Assembly (NCBI RefSeq): GCF_017562075.2
Contig: NC_054085.1
Coordinates: forward strand, 20,508,222 to 20,572,221
DNA from: Anopheles merus
Taxonomy: Eukaryota > Arthropoda > Insecta > Diptera > Culicidae
Direction of reading: 5' to 3'
DNA: 64,000 nucleotides
Part shown: positions 11,524-24,500 of the stretch, piece after piece
Numbering within the stretch: position 1 is the stretch's first letter
Layout of the letters: every line of letters begins with the position of its first letter
Program-made: the position numbers and the translations under genes
The notes under the pieces: model-generated
What the model saw: only the letters and a program-made list of their open reading frames with translations
Databases searched by the model: none
Told to the model about the DNA's origin: nothing

Positions 11524-12435
11524 ATAAATCTTACAAAATGTCTTCCTCGCGTCTCTACATAGAATCCATCTTTGTTAAGCTGTCTTGGAACGGCACGGAG
11601 TCTCCGTCTTGGGGTGTAATTGTGGGAATAATTACTCGTTCTATAACTCTTTTTCTATTGTCTTTTGTGGATGTATGTGTGTATGTGTGTACGAAAAAGC
11701 GAATAAAATAAGACAAAACTAAAGCGTACTCCGCGTCGGTATAAGTCTGGCGATGTGCAACAGTTTATACACAATAATATTGCAGCACTTTCTATATTCG
11801 CATCTCTGGCAGCAGTTATCATCATACCGGAAACGTGTATATATTGCATTTGCAGTCACACAGCGCCGTGGGGGAGGTGAACAAGCTACTTAATTTAGTT
11901 GTAATAATCTAACGCAAACCTGACTGACCTATTGAAGAGGGGCATAACCGGGAAATGAATCAAAACGAGAAATGGAATAAAAAATGAACTGCTCTGGCGC
12001 AGCTCAATTGTTCATATTTTTACGCAAAACAAAATCCCTCCCACAATACCTGCATTTCATAATAAGCGCGGCAATTGTGTCCGTCCACTTAGAAATAGTT
12101 CACACCATGCTCTAACTGCACTACATTATTATTTCTTTTTTTGTTGCTACCAAAATAAATAGGTCGGAAAATCGCGTAACAAAACAAAACTAACGAAAAA
12201 AGACTAAACACTGCACTGCATGTTCGGGCGCCGTTCGTCGGGATGTGTGTGTCCGTGTCCTCACTCTCATTATTAGTCCAAGAGCCAGTCCGTCGAGGAG
12301 GGGGGAGGGGGGAACGGCTTAACACAGCGAAATAAGCAAAATTACAATCAATCGTAATGGTGAAAAACGCTGGTCCGTGTTGCAGTCGTGTTATATTAGC
12401 AGTAGTTTGCAGTAGAGTAGTAATAGTACAGTCAA

Positions 12436-12470
12436 TAGTAGTAGTAGTAGTAGTAGTAGTAGCAGTAGTA
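12436..12470. repeat. (AGT)n microsatellite
   Basis: About eleven units of TAG/AGT with one interruption, between the two alternative Rab6 last exons. A similar tract lies at 58554-58587. Confidence 0.9.
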
Positions 12471-12567
12471 ACGGGTTATCATCATAATGCTTTCAAAAAT
12501 AGTTGTCTCTCCGTAGGCGCGGGTTGGGCACGCAGACGAGGAGGGGGATGGTACCGGGAGCGCGATT

Positions 12568-15500
12568 TCAGCAGGCACAGCCACCTTCCGGGTCTTTTGT
12601 TTCGTTTGGCGAATCTTTCAGCACAACCTCGTGCACTGATGGTTGGGAAGGCAGGGAAGGAGTGGAAAGTAAAATGTTAAGGAAAAAAACACAAACAAAC
12701 AAACAAAACAACCAAAACAATAGAGACAAACATAAAAAAAACAAAAGCAAATGTATGAAAATATGAAAAACAGAGAATGAAAAGAAATGAGCTATTTTAT
12801 GAAAATGGCCCAATATACATTCGTTTGCTTTGCAGCTTCTTTGTAAACAACATTGAAGCTGCAATGGAAACGACGATAATGATCATTCGGCTTTGCTAAA
12901 AGGATACTGTCTTCTGGTGGTTTATTCTCGGTCGAATCCATGCCAGGCAGGGCGGCGGCCACTCTTCGGAAAAGCTACAACAAAAAGAAGAGCAAATGAA
13001 TTAGTAAAAGACTTTCTCTCTCTCTCTGCAGGCTTGTCAAACCAATGCCCTACCTGCTTAACGTTATAGCCGGCTTTCGCACTAGTCTCGATAAACATTA
13101 CGTTCAGTTCTTTCGCTTTTCGCTCGCCCTCCTCCGTCGACACCTGGCGCTTGTCGGAAAGGTCGGTTTGTTGCCCACCAGCATGATGATCACGTCGCTG
13201 CCGCGCTCCGTTCGCACGTCATCGATCCATTTCGACGTTTGATGAAATGAATTCGCGTCTGAAAGGGAGGGAAAGAAAAATGTTCATAAAATGAAACTAA
13301 TAAAATAGAAATATAAAACAATTTAAATAATAGTTTAACAGCTCGAATTTCTTAGTGTGCTTCCTAGAATTTCTGACTCTGGAAGGTGGGTCCGCCCAGC
13401 ATTATCCGGAGTAGTTCGGAATCGTCTGGAGCCGTCCGGAATCGCCCAGAGTGGCCTGGAGTCGCCCGGATACGGAGTCGTCAGAAGTCGTCAGGAGTCG
13501 TCCGGAGTCGTCCGGAGTCGTCCAGAATTGCCCGGAGTCGTCCAGAATCGCCCGGAGTCGCCTGGAGCCATCCGGAGCCGTCGGGCGACTTCGGATGATT
13601 ACGGACGACTCCGGAAGAAAACTAACTCCGAACGACTCCAAACGGCTCCGGATGACTTCTGACAACTTCGGGCGACTACGGGCGACTCCGGACGATTCCG
13701 GATGACTCCGGACGACTCCAGACGACTCTTACTTGGGACGACTTCGGATGACTATGGACGACTCCAAACGACTCTGGACGCCTCCGGATGACTCCGGAGT
13801 ACTACGGACGACTCCGGAAGACTTCTAGAAACTCCGGACAACTCCGGACAACTCCGGACTACTCCGAACGACTCCGAATGACCCTGACTCCTAACGACTC
13901 TGAACAACTTCCGACAACTCCGGACGACTCCGAACGAATCCGGGCGACTCTGGACGACTTCGGACGACTTCTGAAAACTTCGGACGAGTACTACGGACGA
14001 TTCCGGACGACTTCTAGAAACTTCGGACAACTCCGGACTACTCCGAACGACTCCGAATGACTCTGACTCCTAACGACTCTGAACGACTTCCGACAACTCC
14101 GGACGACTCCGAACGAATCCGGGCGACTCTGGACGACTCCGGGCGACTTCTGAAAACTTCGGACGAGTCCAAAGGACTCCGACCTAGACGACTACGACTC
14201 CGAAGGACTACGACTCCGAACGACTACGACTCCGGGCAGAACTAGTACTTCTCATTTTGCCGCAGTCGGAATCGGACTAAAAATAGTCGTAGTAGGATCG
14301 TAGTCGTGGCTGCGCTCCAGATAGCACATCATTAGTGTGTAACACTAAGTGGTGTAACCTACATACTACAAATCGATTAAACTGAGCCGTGGTTCAAATT
14401 CCCTTTAATCCTGTGCACTGCACTAGTCCGCACTAGAGCCCATTGCGGTGGCTGCGACGGCCAAAAAATTCATTAGCAACTCATTCACAAACGAAGCAAT
14501 GAAATCAGAATCGACACCGCTTAGAGACACTGCAGAAAGCAGAGGCAGGACACGGCGCCAGCAGAGCAGCAGAGTGTGGGATATGGCCAAGAAAAACGCC
14601 CCGAACAAGTGTCATTTAAGGGAAAAAGGGGCAGTTTTCATTATCATTTTATTCATTCGATCTTCTTGCCGTCGGCGGTCCCTCCTACCGACCGCATTTG
14701 CATTAGCTTCGTGCATCGGTCACATTTAGCTTGGATTTGATGCCCATTAAAGGACAGTGCGGGGCTATAAGGGATCGGCCTCATCATTGGGTGAAGAGCG
14801 CCCCAAGGGTCGGTCGGAGCTTCCTCACCAATAAGCGCTTGTCCTACCGCCAATTTAAGTGTGGTGGAGCTCTCTCTCTCTCTCCCTCACACACGCACAC
14901 AGACACAACTGTGGTTGATGGAAACGGAAATCGATTCGGCAGCGCTGCCACACAGAAAGCCACGCGGACGTACGCCGCACTGCAGTGAAGTGGTTAGTGC
15001 ACATCACAGCCGTCCAAGGAGGCGTGTAGGCCGGCCTGTCGAAGCGTATTTCTAGGTTTAAATTTAACCACACACACACACACACACATACGTTCGATTG
15101 CACATGAAAGCGAACGAAAGTGTGCACTGGACGCCCAGCTGGACACGAACGAATGAACACGAGCGAATGCATTTTGACCTATCCTAAAAATTGCAACGAA
15201 AAAGAGAGAGAGAGAGGAAGAGGCGCTTCTGTACTTCTTTTCGCTTTATTTAACCTCCCCCCAAAGACATGCCATTATTGCACAGACAGCGTGTATCGCG
15301 TAATGATTTTTTGTCGGTGTCACTATGTGCATTTGATGACACGTCGGGTCACTGTCTGCATCTTTCTCATAAGTTTTCTACGCAAAAAAACGCTCCATGA
15401 AGAAGCTGCAAGTCATAAAACAGTGACACAGTCTCTATCGGGCCACAGTGCCACACCGTAAGTGAGCGAATCATCAAAATGTTGTTGTGCAATGGAGGAT

Positions 15501-18500
15501 GATGATAAAGCGCGTGAAATTGATCGTTGCTGATGCGTGACCGATTGAGTCACACACACACACATGGCGCACTAATTGAATCGCAGCGTCCTATCCATCT
15601 GCCGACCGATGAGCCATAGCCGCGTGATAAGTTTGAACAATATTGACCGCTCCCAGCGTAACACCACCATCACCACCACACGTGCGGCATTTGTGGGTAA
15701 ATGTTTCACTTTCAGTCAGTGGAAAAAATATAAATTTAATAAAATTGTACGCCAAGCGCATGACGCGGCACGAGGGCAGAGGTATTTACGAAGGGAGTCA
15801 TGTCCGGAGGTGGGGGGAGAGTATGACTAACAGATATATTGGAGGTGTTGATATGGATCATTTGGTTCAACAGGTTTTTGGAATGATGCGTGGGAAGAAT
15901 TGGAGTGCATTGTTCAAACATTCGTCCGATTCCAAAACAAAATGTGGGCAATTTTGAATTTAATCGATCAATCGATGATATCGGAAATCAGGAATTATAG
16001 CATTGAAAAGTTTACTTTTACACACAACACTTTCAGTTTTGATCTTACATCTCCGTAGAAAAATCTTTTGATCATATTTTCTATAAAATTAATAAATATA
16101 TATAATTACGTCGAGTCCTACAAAAGAGTTTGACTCCTCTGAACCAATTCTTTGAATGCTATCAAAATCAACAAACCAAAGTAATTCGCACAAATTAAGA
16201 GAAATTTCTAGATCTTGCATCCAAAGTATAGCGAGCTACACCCACCGAGCAACTCAAAGCACAGCGGCCCATTTTACGATTACCAATCGAGTTACAGCAA
16301 TCGTTACCACTCGAGGCAGACCTAACTGTGTCAACGGTGATAAGAAGCCTTCCACACAAGTGTGCCTAGCGCCAACGGGGAAACAATTTGTGGCTCTCTT
16401 CGTCGTAAAGATATTTTCCAATCAGCACGAACGCACAAACGCACCGTTGCCCTCTGCCGGTGGTGAGAGTTCTTGCGACATTACAAGCCGTGTATAGCAA
16501 AGCAAAGAGGCCCTCCTATGAGACTCCACCTCTGCAGCAAACGTGCACTTGAGTCGTAATTGCACGCCAAACAAACAACAAGTGGGCGCGCACTTGCCCA
16601 ACGGGCTCTCTTTCTCCTTCTGCAAAAAAGCACAAACACAAGTGATGTGAAAAGCACACAAACTAAAAACGCCGAAAATGTCAAACCTCTGAGGTTGCTC
16701 TGGCATGACTCAATGTTAGTCCATAGCCCCTTGCACGACGACAGCAGAAAGGTCACTGGAATATCTCAATAAATCGCAACCAGCACTTCCTCCGACGGAC
16801 GTCATCTTCCGAACGACTTTTCTTGCTCGGTCATAATGCTGTACGGTGTGTGACACCAGACGTCTTCGTAGCACTCCAGTGCGCCCCCCCCCCCAAAACC
16901 TTGCATGATTTATGGATATGAATCAAAGCATTCAGAGTTCTTGGAGCAACAGTACCAGCACCACTCATGCGAGTATATGGGAAGAGCCGAGTCTTACTAA
17001 AATATGCTCGGTCAAAAAGGCGTTTGCATTAATCGTTTTTCTCCCCCTGGGAGGGCCTATCTACTCGCCCTGTCATTCCAATACTTACTTGTAATGTCGT
17101 ACACCACTACTGCTACGGTTGAATCACGAATGTAGGATGGTATCAGCGACCGGAACCGTTCCTGGCCGGCCGTGTCCCACAGCTGTAATCTCACTGTTCG
17201 ATCCTCTAGATACATCGTTTTCGAGAGGAAGTCTATACCGATCGTGGCCTGCAAATCAGAAGAATAAGAGTAAAAAGGAATGCGTTAGTTAAAACGGAAG
17301 AAAACAAGCAGCACTATGCGCTTTCCCCCCCCCCCCCCCCCCCCCTACAACAACGAGAGATAGAAGGCCGGTCCGCCGATAGGGCTGTGGGTCCTTTTTT
17401 TCATTAACATTGAATCCATGCATCGCTCTCCCAACTAGTGATGTGCTCTCTGGAGCGCACCCTCGCCTCCGATCCGACTCTGGCTATTATTAATCCGATG
17501 TAGGCTGTGGAAAATCTGAACCACTGGTTCCCCTTGGAGTCGGAGTCGTCCGGTATTGTCCAGAGTCGTCCGGAGTTGTCCGGAATTGACCCGAGTCATC
17601 CGGAGTCGCTCGGAGTGGTCCTGAGTCATCCGACTCGGTACGACTCCGACTCCAAACGACTCCGGGCGTCTCTGAATAATTCCCCACAACTTCGGAAAAC
17701 TCCGGACAACTCCGGAAGACTCCGGACGACTCCGGACGACTCTGGACGACTCTGACCCACAACGACTCCGGACAACTACGGACAACTCCGGACGACTCCC
17801 GACGACACCGGACGACTACGGACGACTTCAGACGACTCCGGATAATACTGTGAGTCAGAGTCGTCCAGAGTCGTCCGTAGTTGTCCGGAGTCGTTGTGAG
17901 TCAGAGTCGTCCAGAGTCATCCAGAGTCGTCTACAGTCGTCTGGAGTCATCCGGAGTCGTTCGGAGTGGTCCTGAGTCATCCGACTCTGTACGATTCCGA
18001 CTTCAAACGAATCCGGGCGTCTCTGAATAATTCCCTACAACTCCGGACAACTCCGGACGACTCCAGACGACTGTGAACGACTCTGGACGACTCTGACTCA
18101 CAACGACTCCGGACAACTACGGACGACTCTGGATGACCCCGGACGACTCCGGACGACTCCCGACGACACCGGACGACTTCGAACGACTCCAGACGACTCC
18201 GGATAATGGTGGGCAGATCTACCTTCCGGAGTCGGTTCCGAAATTATCAGAATCAGAATAGGATCGGAGTCGACTCCGGATTTTTGCCAACTTTACCCAT
18301 CACAACTCCCAACTGCACTGACACAAGATGAAGATTGCACTACGACACAAAGCCCATCGTTGCCGAACGTTGTTGAAGCGCGCTGTTCAATCAATCGCAC
18401 ACAGTCAAAGCCAATTATGGCCACACTTCACCAACATGCGGACGCAAATATGGCCCTGGGGTCGTGTGCTTCCCGTCTATCGGATATCTCATTTCCGACT

Positions 18501-21500
18501 GGTTTGCCACAGGTTCGGTACGTCGTGCTCGTACGCCAGATGAACCAACGTTCTTTCTGCTGGCGGAGGTTCGTGGCAGGCCTCAAGGATTTTACCTCAC
18601 AGTGTCGCATCATTCCTACACGTCTTCTTGAAACCCCTGCTCACCCCTATGCGGGAACGTGTCCCGATGGGGACGACTATTAAAGTATCATTTCCGTCCG
18701 TACCGACACGAAAACGCACCATCATGGGTTGAAGTAGCGTCGGATCGATAAAACACGAACGCGCATAAATCTTCCCAATCGATGGCGTCATCCCAGGACC
18801 AGGGGCTTCCAGGGCGGGGACCAGCCAGCTGACCGAGCTGTGTCCTTTTGGTTTGGGCACAGACAAGACGCCAGACGTAGAAGCCGAAGGTAAATCGACC
18901 TGTCGTGAGTAAGCCACCTTTTCTCGCGCGCCGTTTTTATTTCGACTCCCATAAAGCCTATTAAAGGAACGGTACGCCGAGGCCCATTGACGGTGGGTTT
19001 TGGGGTGTGGGCCAGACTGCGTCTGGGAAAAACAGGCGCCGGGCGTGCTTCAAAGCGTTTCCAGGGCAAATAAATATGGATCATCTAATATGCATGAGAA
19101 AACACACGGGAGAGCTGTTGAAATGGTTCCTTTCTTGCCATTTCGGTTACAGATGTACAGGTGGTGGTACGCTTCATCAAAGAAAGAACAAACGCATGCC
19201 TACAAACACTCCCGGAAGTCGATTCTGGAAAATGCTGGAGGTTAGAAGAATAATGAGCACACTTTGTCTAGAGGGGCCGAGCGGATAACACACAACACAC
19301 AGTGGAATAGCTCTGTTGGGGATATTTTGTGTGCATCGTGCAAGATGGAGACGGTGTGGAGGCTTAATTTTAGCACAGGGAGCACTTCTGAATGACCGAC
19401 AAGATAAAAGCATTCAGGAGAGTTAAATTTGGTAATGAAAATGCTACCGCTTAATGATGAATCATAAGCGTTCAAGAGAATACACATTTTAGTTGAGATA
19501 CATTTGGCCTCGGCAGGGCTTTTGTGGCGCACGTCTCGCGCACCTCAACAAACACCGAACAAACAAACATTAGCAAACAAACTAACCGGGGCAAAAGTTT
19601 AATGAGCATGTTTTGTCAGTTTTTTATCATTCGCTTTCCGTTTTGCGACACATAAATAACTCGGAGTGCAGCGCGAGTTCGCCCGCCATGTGCGCGCTGT
19701 TGTGTGTAATAAAATTGGAAAATTGCTCCTCCGGGCAAGAGAGAGTGGGTCGCGTCACAGCCACACCGGACCGAGGCGAAACCCGTGGACTGAATCGCTA
19801 CACAACCTACCACCACCCGAGGGGAGACGAGGTCGATCACGGGTCCTCGAACCATGTTTTGATGGCGTAATAGGTGCTTTTCTCTCATCGCTTACAGGAT
19901 ACAGGGAAAACAAGGGGAATGAAGGGGAAAACACGGCTCGGTCCCGGAGGGAAGTATTGCACTCTTGGGTCGAGAAGAAGAAGGCACCAGCATCAACCCC
20001 CACCCCCACTAACCCAGCCACTTGAACTCGAGCTCGGGCAGGCACAACTTGAAATACACTTGAAAATCCCTCCGGTGCACGTGCAACCGCCAGCACAACT
20101 CTCTAGCCCGCTTTTGCGCCGGATGGGGAGTGGGAAAAGCAGCAAACATAAAATCGGCCAGACGGGTAGTATTCACAAAAGAGGAACTCGCCGGAACAGT
20201 GCTCTGCTGCTGCTGCTGCTGCATTTTTGTTGCCGTGGAATGCATCCCAAAGTTATAAACTGAATAAATAAAACGATAACACCTCGAATATTCTGGCCAC
20301 GGAAATTGTACCGCCACGAAACGGCATGAAGCGGGTTCGGACGGAACAACATGCTGCTTAACGATCGCGTTTTGGTATGAGCAGAGAAGCTGCACGTGTT
20401 GTGTAGCGCTGGGTTTGTGGGTCAGTCGACAGAGAAACACCAGCACGAAAATACGGTTAGCAAAGGCGTACAACATTTACATACGTGCTGGATTAAACCT
20501 TTTTTGAAATATATATTTGTATAAGAAATAAACTGCTACAACATATTTCACAAATTTCACAACATTTGATAAACTTCTTAACAATTATACTGGTGTGCAT
20601 AATCGTATTCATAGAAATGAATCAACAAACCACGTTTTTACGTCTGCTAAATATGTCCAGTTAAGTGGTATGGTGCCAACGGTACGATTAGGCACAACGA
20701 AGGTCGCGTATTGAAATCTAAGCCAGACCCAAATCCGGCCATGTATTCAGAACGACCAGAACTTTTACCCGTTAATTAATAAAAATAGAAGAAGAGAAAG
20801 ACAAAGTTTAAGATGTTCCATAGCGTATTTTGAAAGTTAGTTTCAGATTTTCTTTCTTTATTCTTAGTCATCAGTAATGCTTATTTTTACGGCACTGTGG
20901 AGCTCCTTCAAACTTTGTTGAGGCCTTTCCTTTTTTAATAAGTACTTTTCCCATCATTAATAGGCAAATTTATCGAAAAAACTAACCTTTTTTACGCAAA
21001 CTCCGTCTAACAGCAAAGAGAAAGTGGTTCCCTAACACAGACATACTGGTTTATGTACTACACCTTCGTAGTATCAGAACCACAACCACACCCCGAGACA
21101 AATTGATTCCATGCAGAGAGTGGATCAATCATCTCGTTTTACACGCATCGATTCCACTTTGCCAAAGGACGCAAAATTGTGCCTTTTACGCGCCCACCCA
21201 ATTGTTTCGGCGTCGATGAGCAGCGAAATTCTAAACCACACTGTTGCAAAAGCAATTCTTTTGTGTGATTTAACACATGTTCGAGCCACACAAAACCGAC
21301 CAGGGAGCGGGAGCTCCAAAAACCTTGGTTCAAAATGTAAGCACAGCGCATCCCACACACTTCCACACACAGGTTCCTGAGTGAGCCTTTACAGTGTATC
21401 GATACACAACGAACGTCGACAGTCTGGTAGGGCTGCGGAATCCAAGGGAACACTGGAGGGTGGCACTGAGCTGCTAAAATGGCCGGAACCTTTATGTCAA

Positions 21501-24500
21501 CCGAATCAACCGGAGGGGGAGACTCCACAGCCGGGCAGAGGTTGGCCGGTCGTACGGTACGTACATTGAAATGTGTGCTCTGCTGTTCGCCGGTCGCCGA
21601 TATGGTTTGCACTTTGCGTGGGGCGACATCATGTCTCCGCATACATTTTAATGATCTAATTTCACATCACTCCGCTTCGTGCGCTGGGAGGACCGGTCGA
21701 CACAGGGCAACACCGTGATGAATGTTTCGCGTAGGTGGCAGTGGTAGTGGTGGTTGGCTTGTGGTGGCCCGGGTTTGGAGGGTTTTATTGTCTGAAGGAC
21801 GTCACTGGATCGAAAGTGAAGCGAAGCGCGGCTCTCGAAATGCGCTGTGCCGGTCGTCGCCTGTGCTACGGATCGATTACGATTGAAAAGGGTTGTTTCT
21901 CGAGCTTGCCAAAGTTCCATATTTGCCTGGAGGCGTACCATTCTATTTTGCTGCAAAACGAGACTGCCGTCAAGTAAAGTTTCTTATCGAAAGTGTTCGT
22001 TTCTGTTTAAAATTTCATTTCTGGTTCTACAATCAAAGGTACTTCTTGTTCCTATTCTGTAAAGTTACACGAAACATGTAAAGACCAAAGGCCATTTCCC
22101 ATTCAAAATGAGAAGGTGCTCAGAGTTTAGCTTACTCCAAAGCGCGATCCACCGACACGGAAAATTACCTCCGACACTAAGCAGAAAAATTGCTTCCACC
22201 ACCACACGGGAGATAGAAGGCAGTTCCGGGTGGTTTCCGGATGAATTATTATTTACGTTCTTATGCTGTTTTTCCCGCTGTGAAAGTTTTCCCAAAATGT
22301 GCCCCCTTCCTAAGCGTACAAAGCACAACGGAAGGACCTGGCTGAGGGCTGCGCCTTGGAATGCTCCGAAATTCATTTGAGCTTTTTTTTTCTCCTTTTA
22401 ATGTCCATTCCAGTGGTGGATGAAAATGAGGAAAGTTAGTCCCTCAATGTGAGTACCTTGCGTACGGTACACCAAAAACCGACATTATGTATTCTCGGCC
22501 CGAAAAGGTGTGCCCCCCGCCCGCCACCGACCGATGCTGTTTGTCGACCGGATGTCGGAACGGCGCAGGGAACAACAAGCACATTGAAATGAGTGCGCAC
22601 CTCGGTAAAGTAATGTAGCCCGACACCCACCCATTTCCTTTCTTCGTTTCGAATTTTCGCGTATGATGTACTACTCCTCTTCACAAGAAAACCTGACGAT
22701 GTGTGTACCGACAGATGATGGAACATGGCACGGTTCTGTTTTGCTTTACAGGAGGCGGATCCGAGGGGGAGGCCGAGAGCGTGTGCCAGACGCTGCACAT
22801 TAAGAGCGTGTAGTAATGGGTCGAGATGAGATGAAAGGGATAAGGAAAATAAGTTATTAGCACCGTTTCTAGTAAGCAAGCCGGGGGAAAAATAGCCGCA
22901 AAAATGGAGCTGAAAGCTTCTCCCTCTTGCTGGGCATCCTACTTTAAGGTGAAGTTGTCGACCAAGTGAAGGACGTGCGGATAAGGATTTTTTTTTAAAT
23001 TCTGTTTTACCAAAAACAGGCAAAAGGAACAAACAGAAACAAACATGGTGATAAAAGCCAGTCGTAAAAGTGTGACTTATTTTTCGTACTCTCGAAATCG
23101 TAATTCCAATAAAGGTAAAACAAAAAGTAAAAAAGATAATACAAATTGATGTTTAAAAAAAAGTATTTTGACAACTCACATATGCTGGCTCAAAATAATG
23201 TTTTGACCTTCCCCAATATAATTTTCGACTGATGATGACAGTATTTAAAACATTTTTCAAACATTATGCTTTTTAATTTTTCCAAGATTAAAAGTAAAAA
23301 CAGTACAACGATGTATCGTTTGAGCTATAAATTGCTTTGTTTTCTTAGCTATGACCAGCTAAAACTTTGCTCAAATATGTGTCTGACATGTGAAATATGA
23401 TCATCATTTGCTTTGGATGTGTTTGCCTGGTTGTCCCTAAAGGAATGTTGTTTGCTCAACAGTACGTGTCATAGCTATAGAATTATCGTTTTAGGAGCTG
23501 AAGTAATGATATTATTTTTAATTATTTTGATCATATCGAATAGTATTCCAAATTTATTTTGTGATAATAACTACATTAAATATCCATTATCATGGTTTTT
23601 TATACGATAGAACAACACGAGCGACTCTTATGAAAATATGCAGCAGATGATAACGCAAATGCCACAAGATGACAAGACAAGAGCATCAACCATTAGAAAG
23701 TCTTGGCAGATTGGTAGAATGATATCAAAACTAGAAGCACGTGTTAGTACCAGGCTTGTAAGACGGAAGTGACCAGTGAAGTACAAAATTTCTCGTATGA
23801 ATACGTCCTCGAGTAGATTTTAACAGCCAAATGAGTTTCATTCCATGTTCACAATAATTAATGAATTATTTAAATTATATGATTGCGGTAAAAATTTTCA
23901 AAAAACAACCTAAAGACGAATATTTGGGATCATACCGAGTGTTTCAAGTCACTTCCGAATGTGCACCTCATTTATCACAGCTTCCAATTAGTTTTTCAAC
24001 AGCTGTCAAACACTACGCAATGGCATCAGAATAAAATTTCAGTTCTGGCACATGATTTTCAACACATCACAAAGAACTGTCAAAATCAGTACAGCTGTTG
24101 TTGAAAATTATGTGACGTGTTGAAAATTATGTGGAATATCTGAAATATTATTGAGATACAAATGAAATATTTGACAGTCGTTGAAAAGCATCTTGCAAGC
24201 AATGAAAAATGTTGTTGGCATTCTAAATACACTCGAAAAATTATGTTACAACCCAAAACTTACTTTTTCGGGGTTTTTTTATTCTGAAAAATACAACAAC
24301 GAAAATTTATTGAGGCATCGCAGATTGAAGTTAGTGATCTGAGTTAATGTTTTAAACGATAAAATATCCAGTTCACGTCGTGAATAGAGCTGCTGAACCC
24401 AGCAACTTTTTTTAAATGATTTTGATTTTTAAATACGAAAAGGATAAAGGTGAAGCTTTACTACAATCTGCTATTCAACCGCTAAATACGTTTATTTATT

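Noticed and set aside
13357..14245. Several overlapping frames rich in Ser, Arg and Pro
   Set aside because: They come from the 10-bp minisatellite, which is open in many frames; no protein is implied.
13388..18225. CRISPR-like array of short repeats
   Set aside because: Units are contiguous and degenerate with no unique spacers, in a eukaryotic intron.
22436..23032. Minus-strand frame of 198 residues in Rab6 intron 2
   Set aside because: No domain or signal, irregular composition, no convincing splice context.
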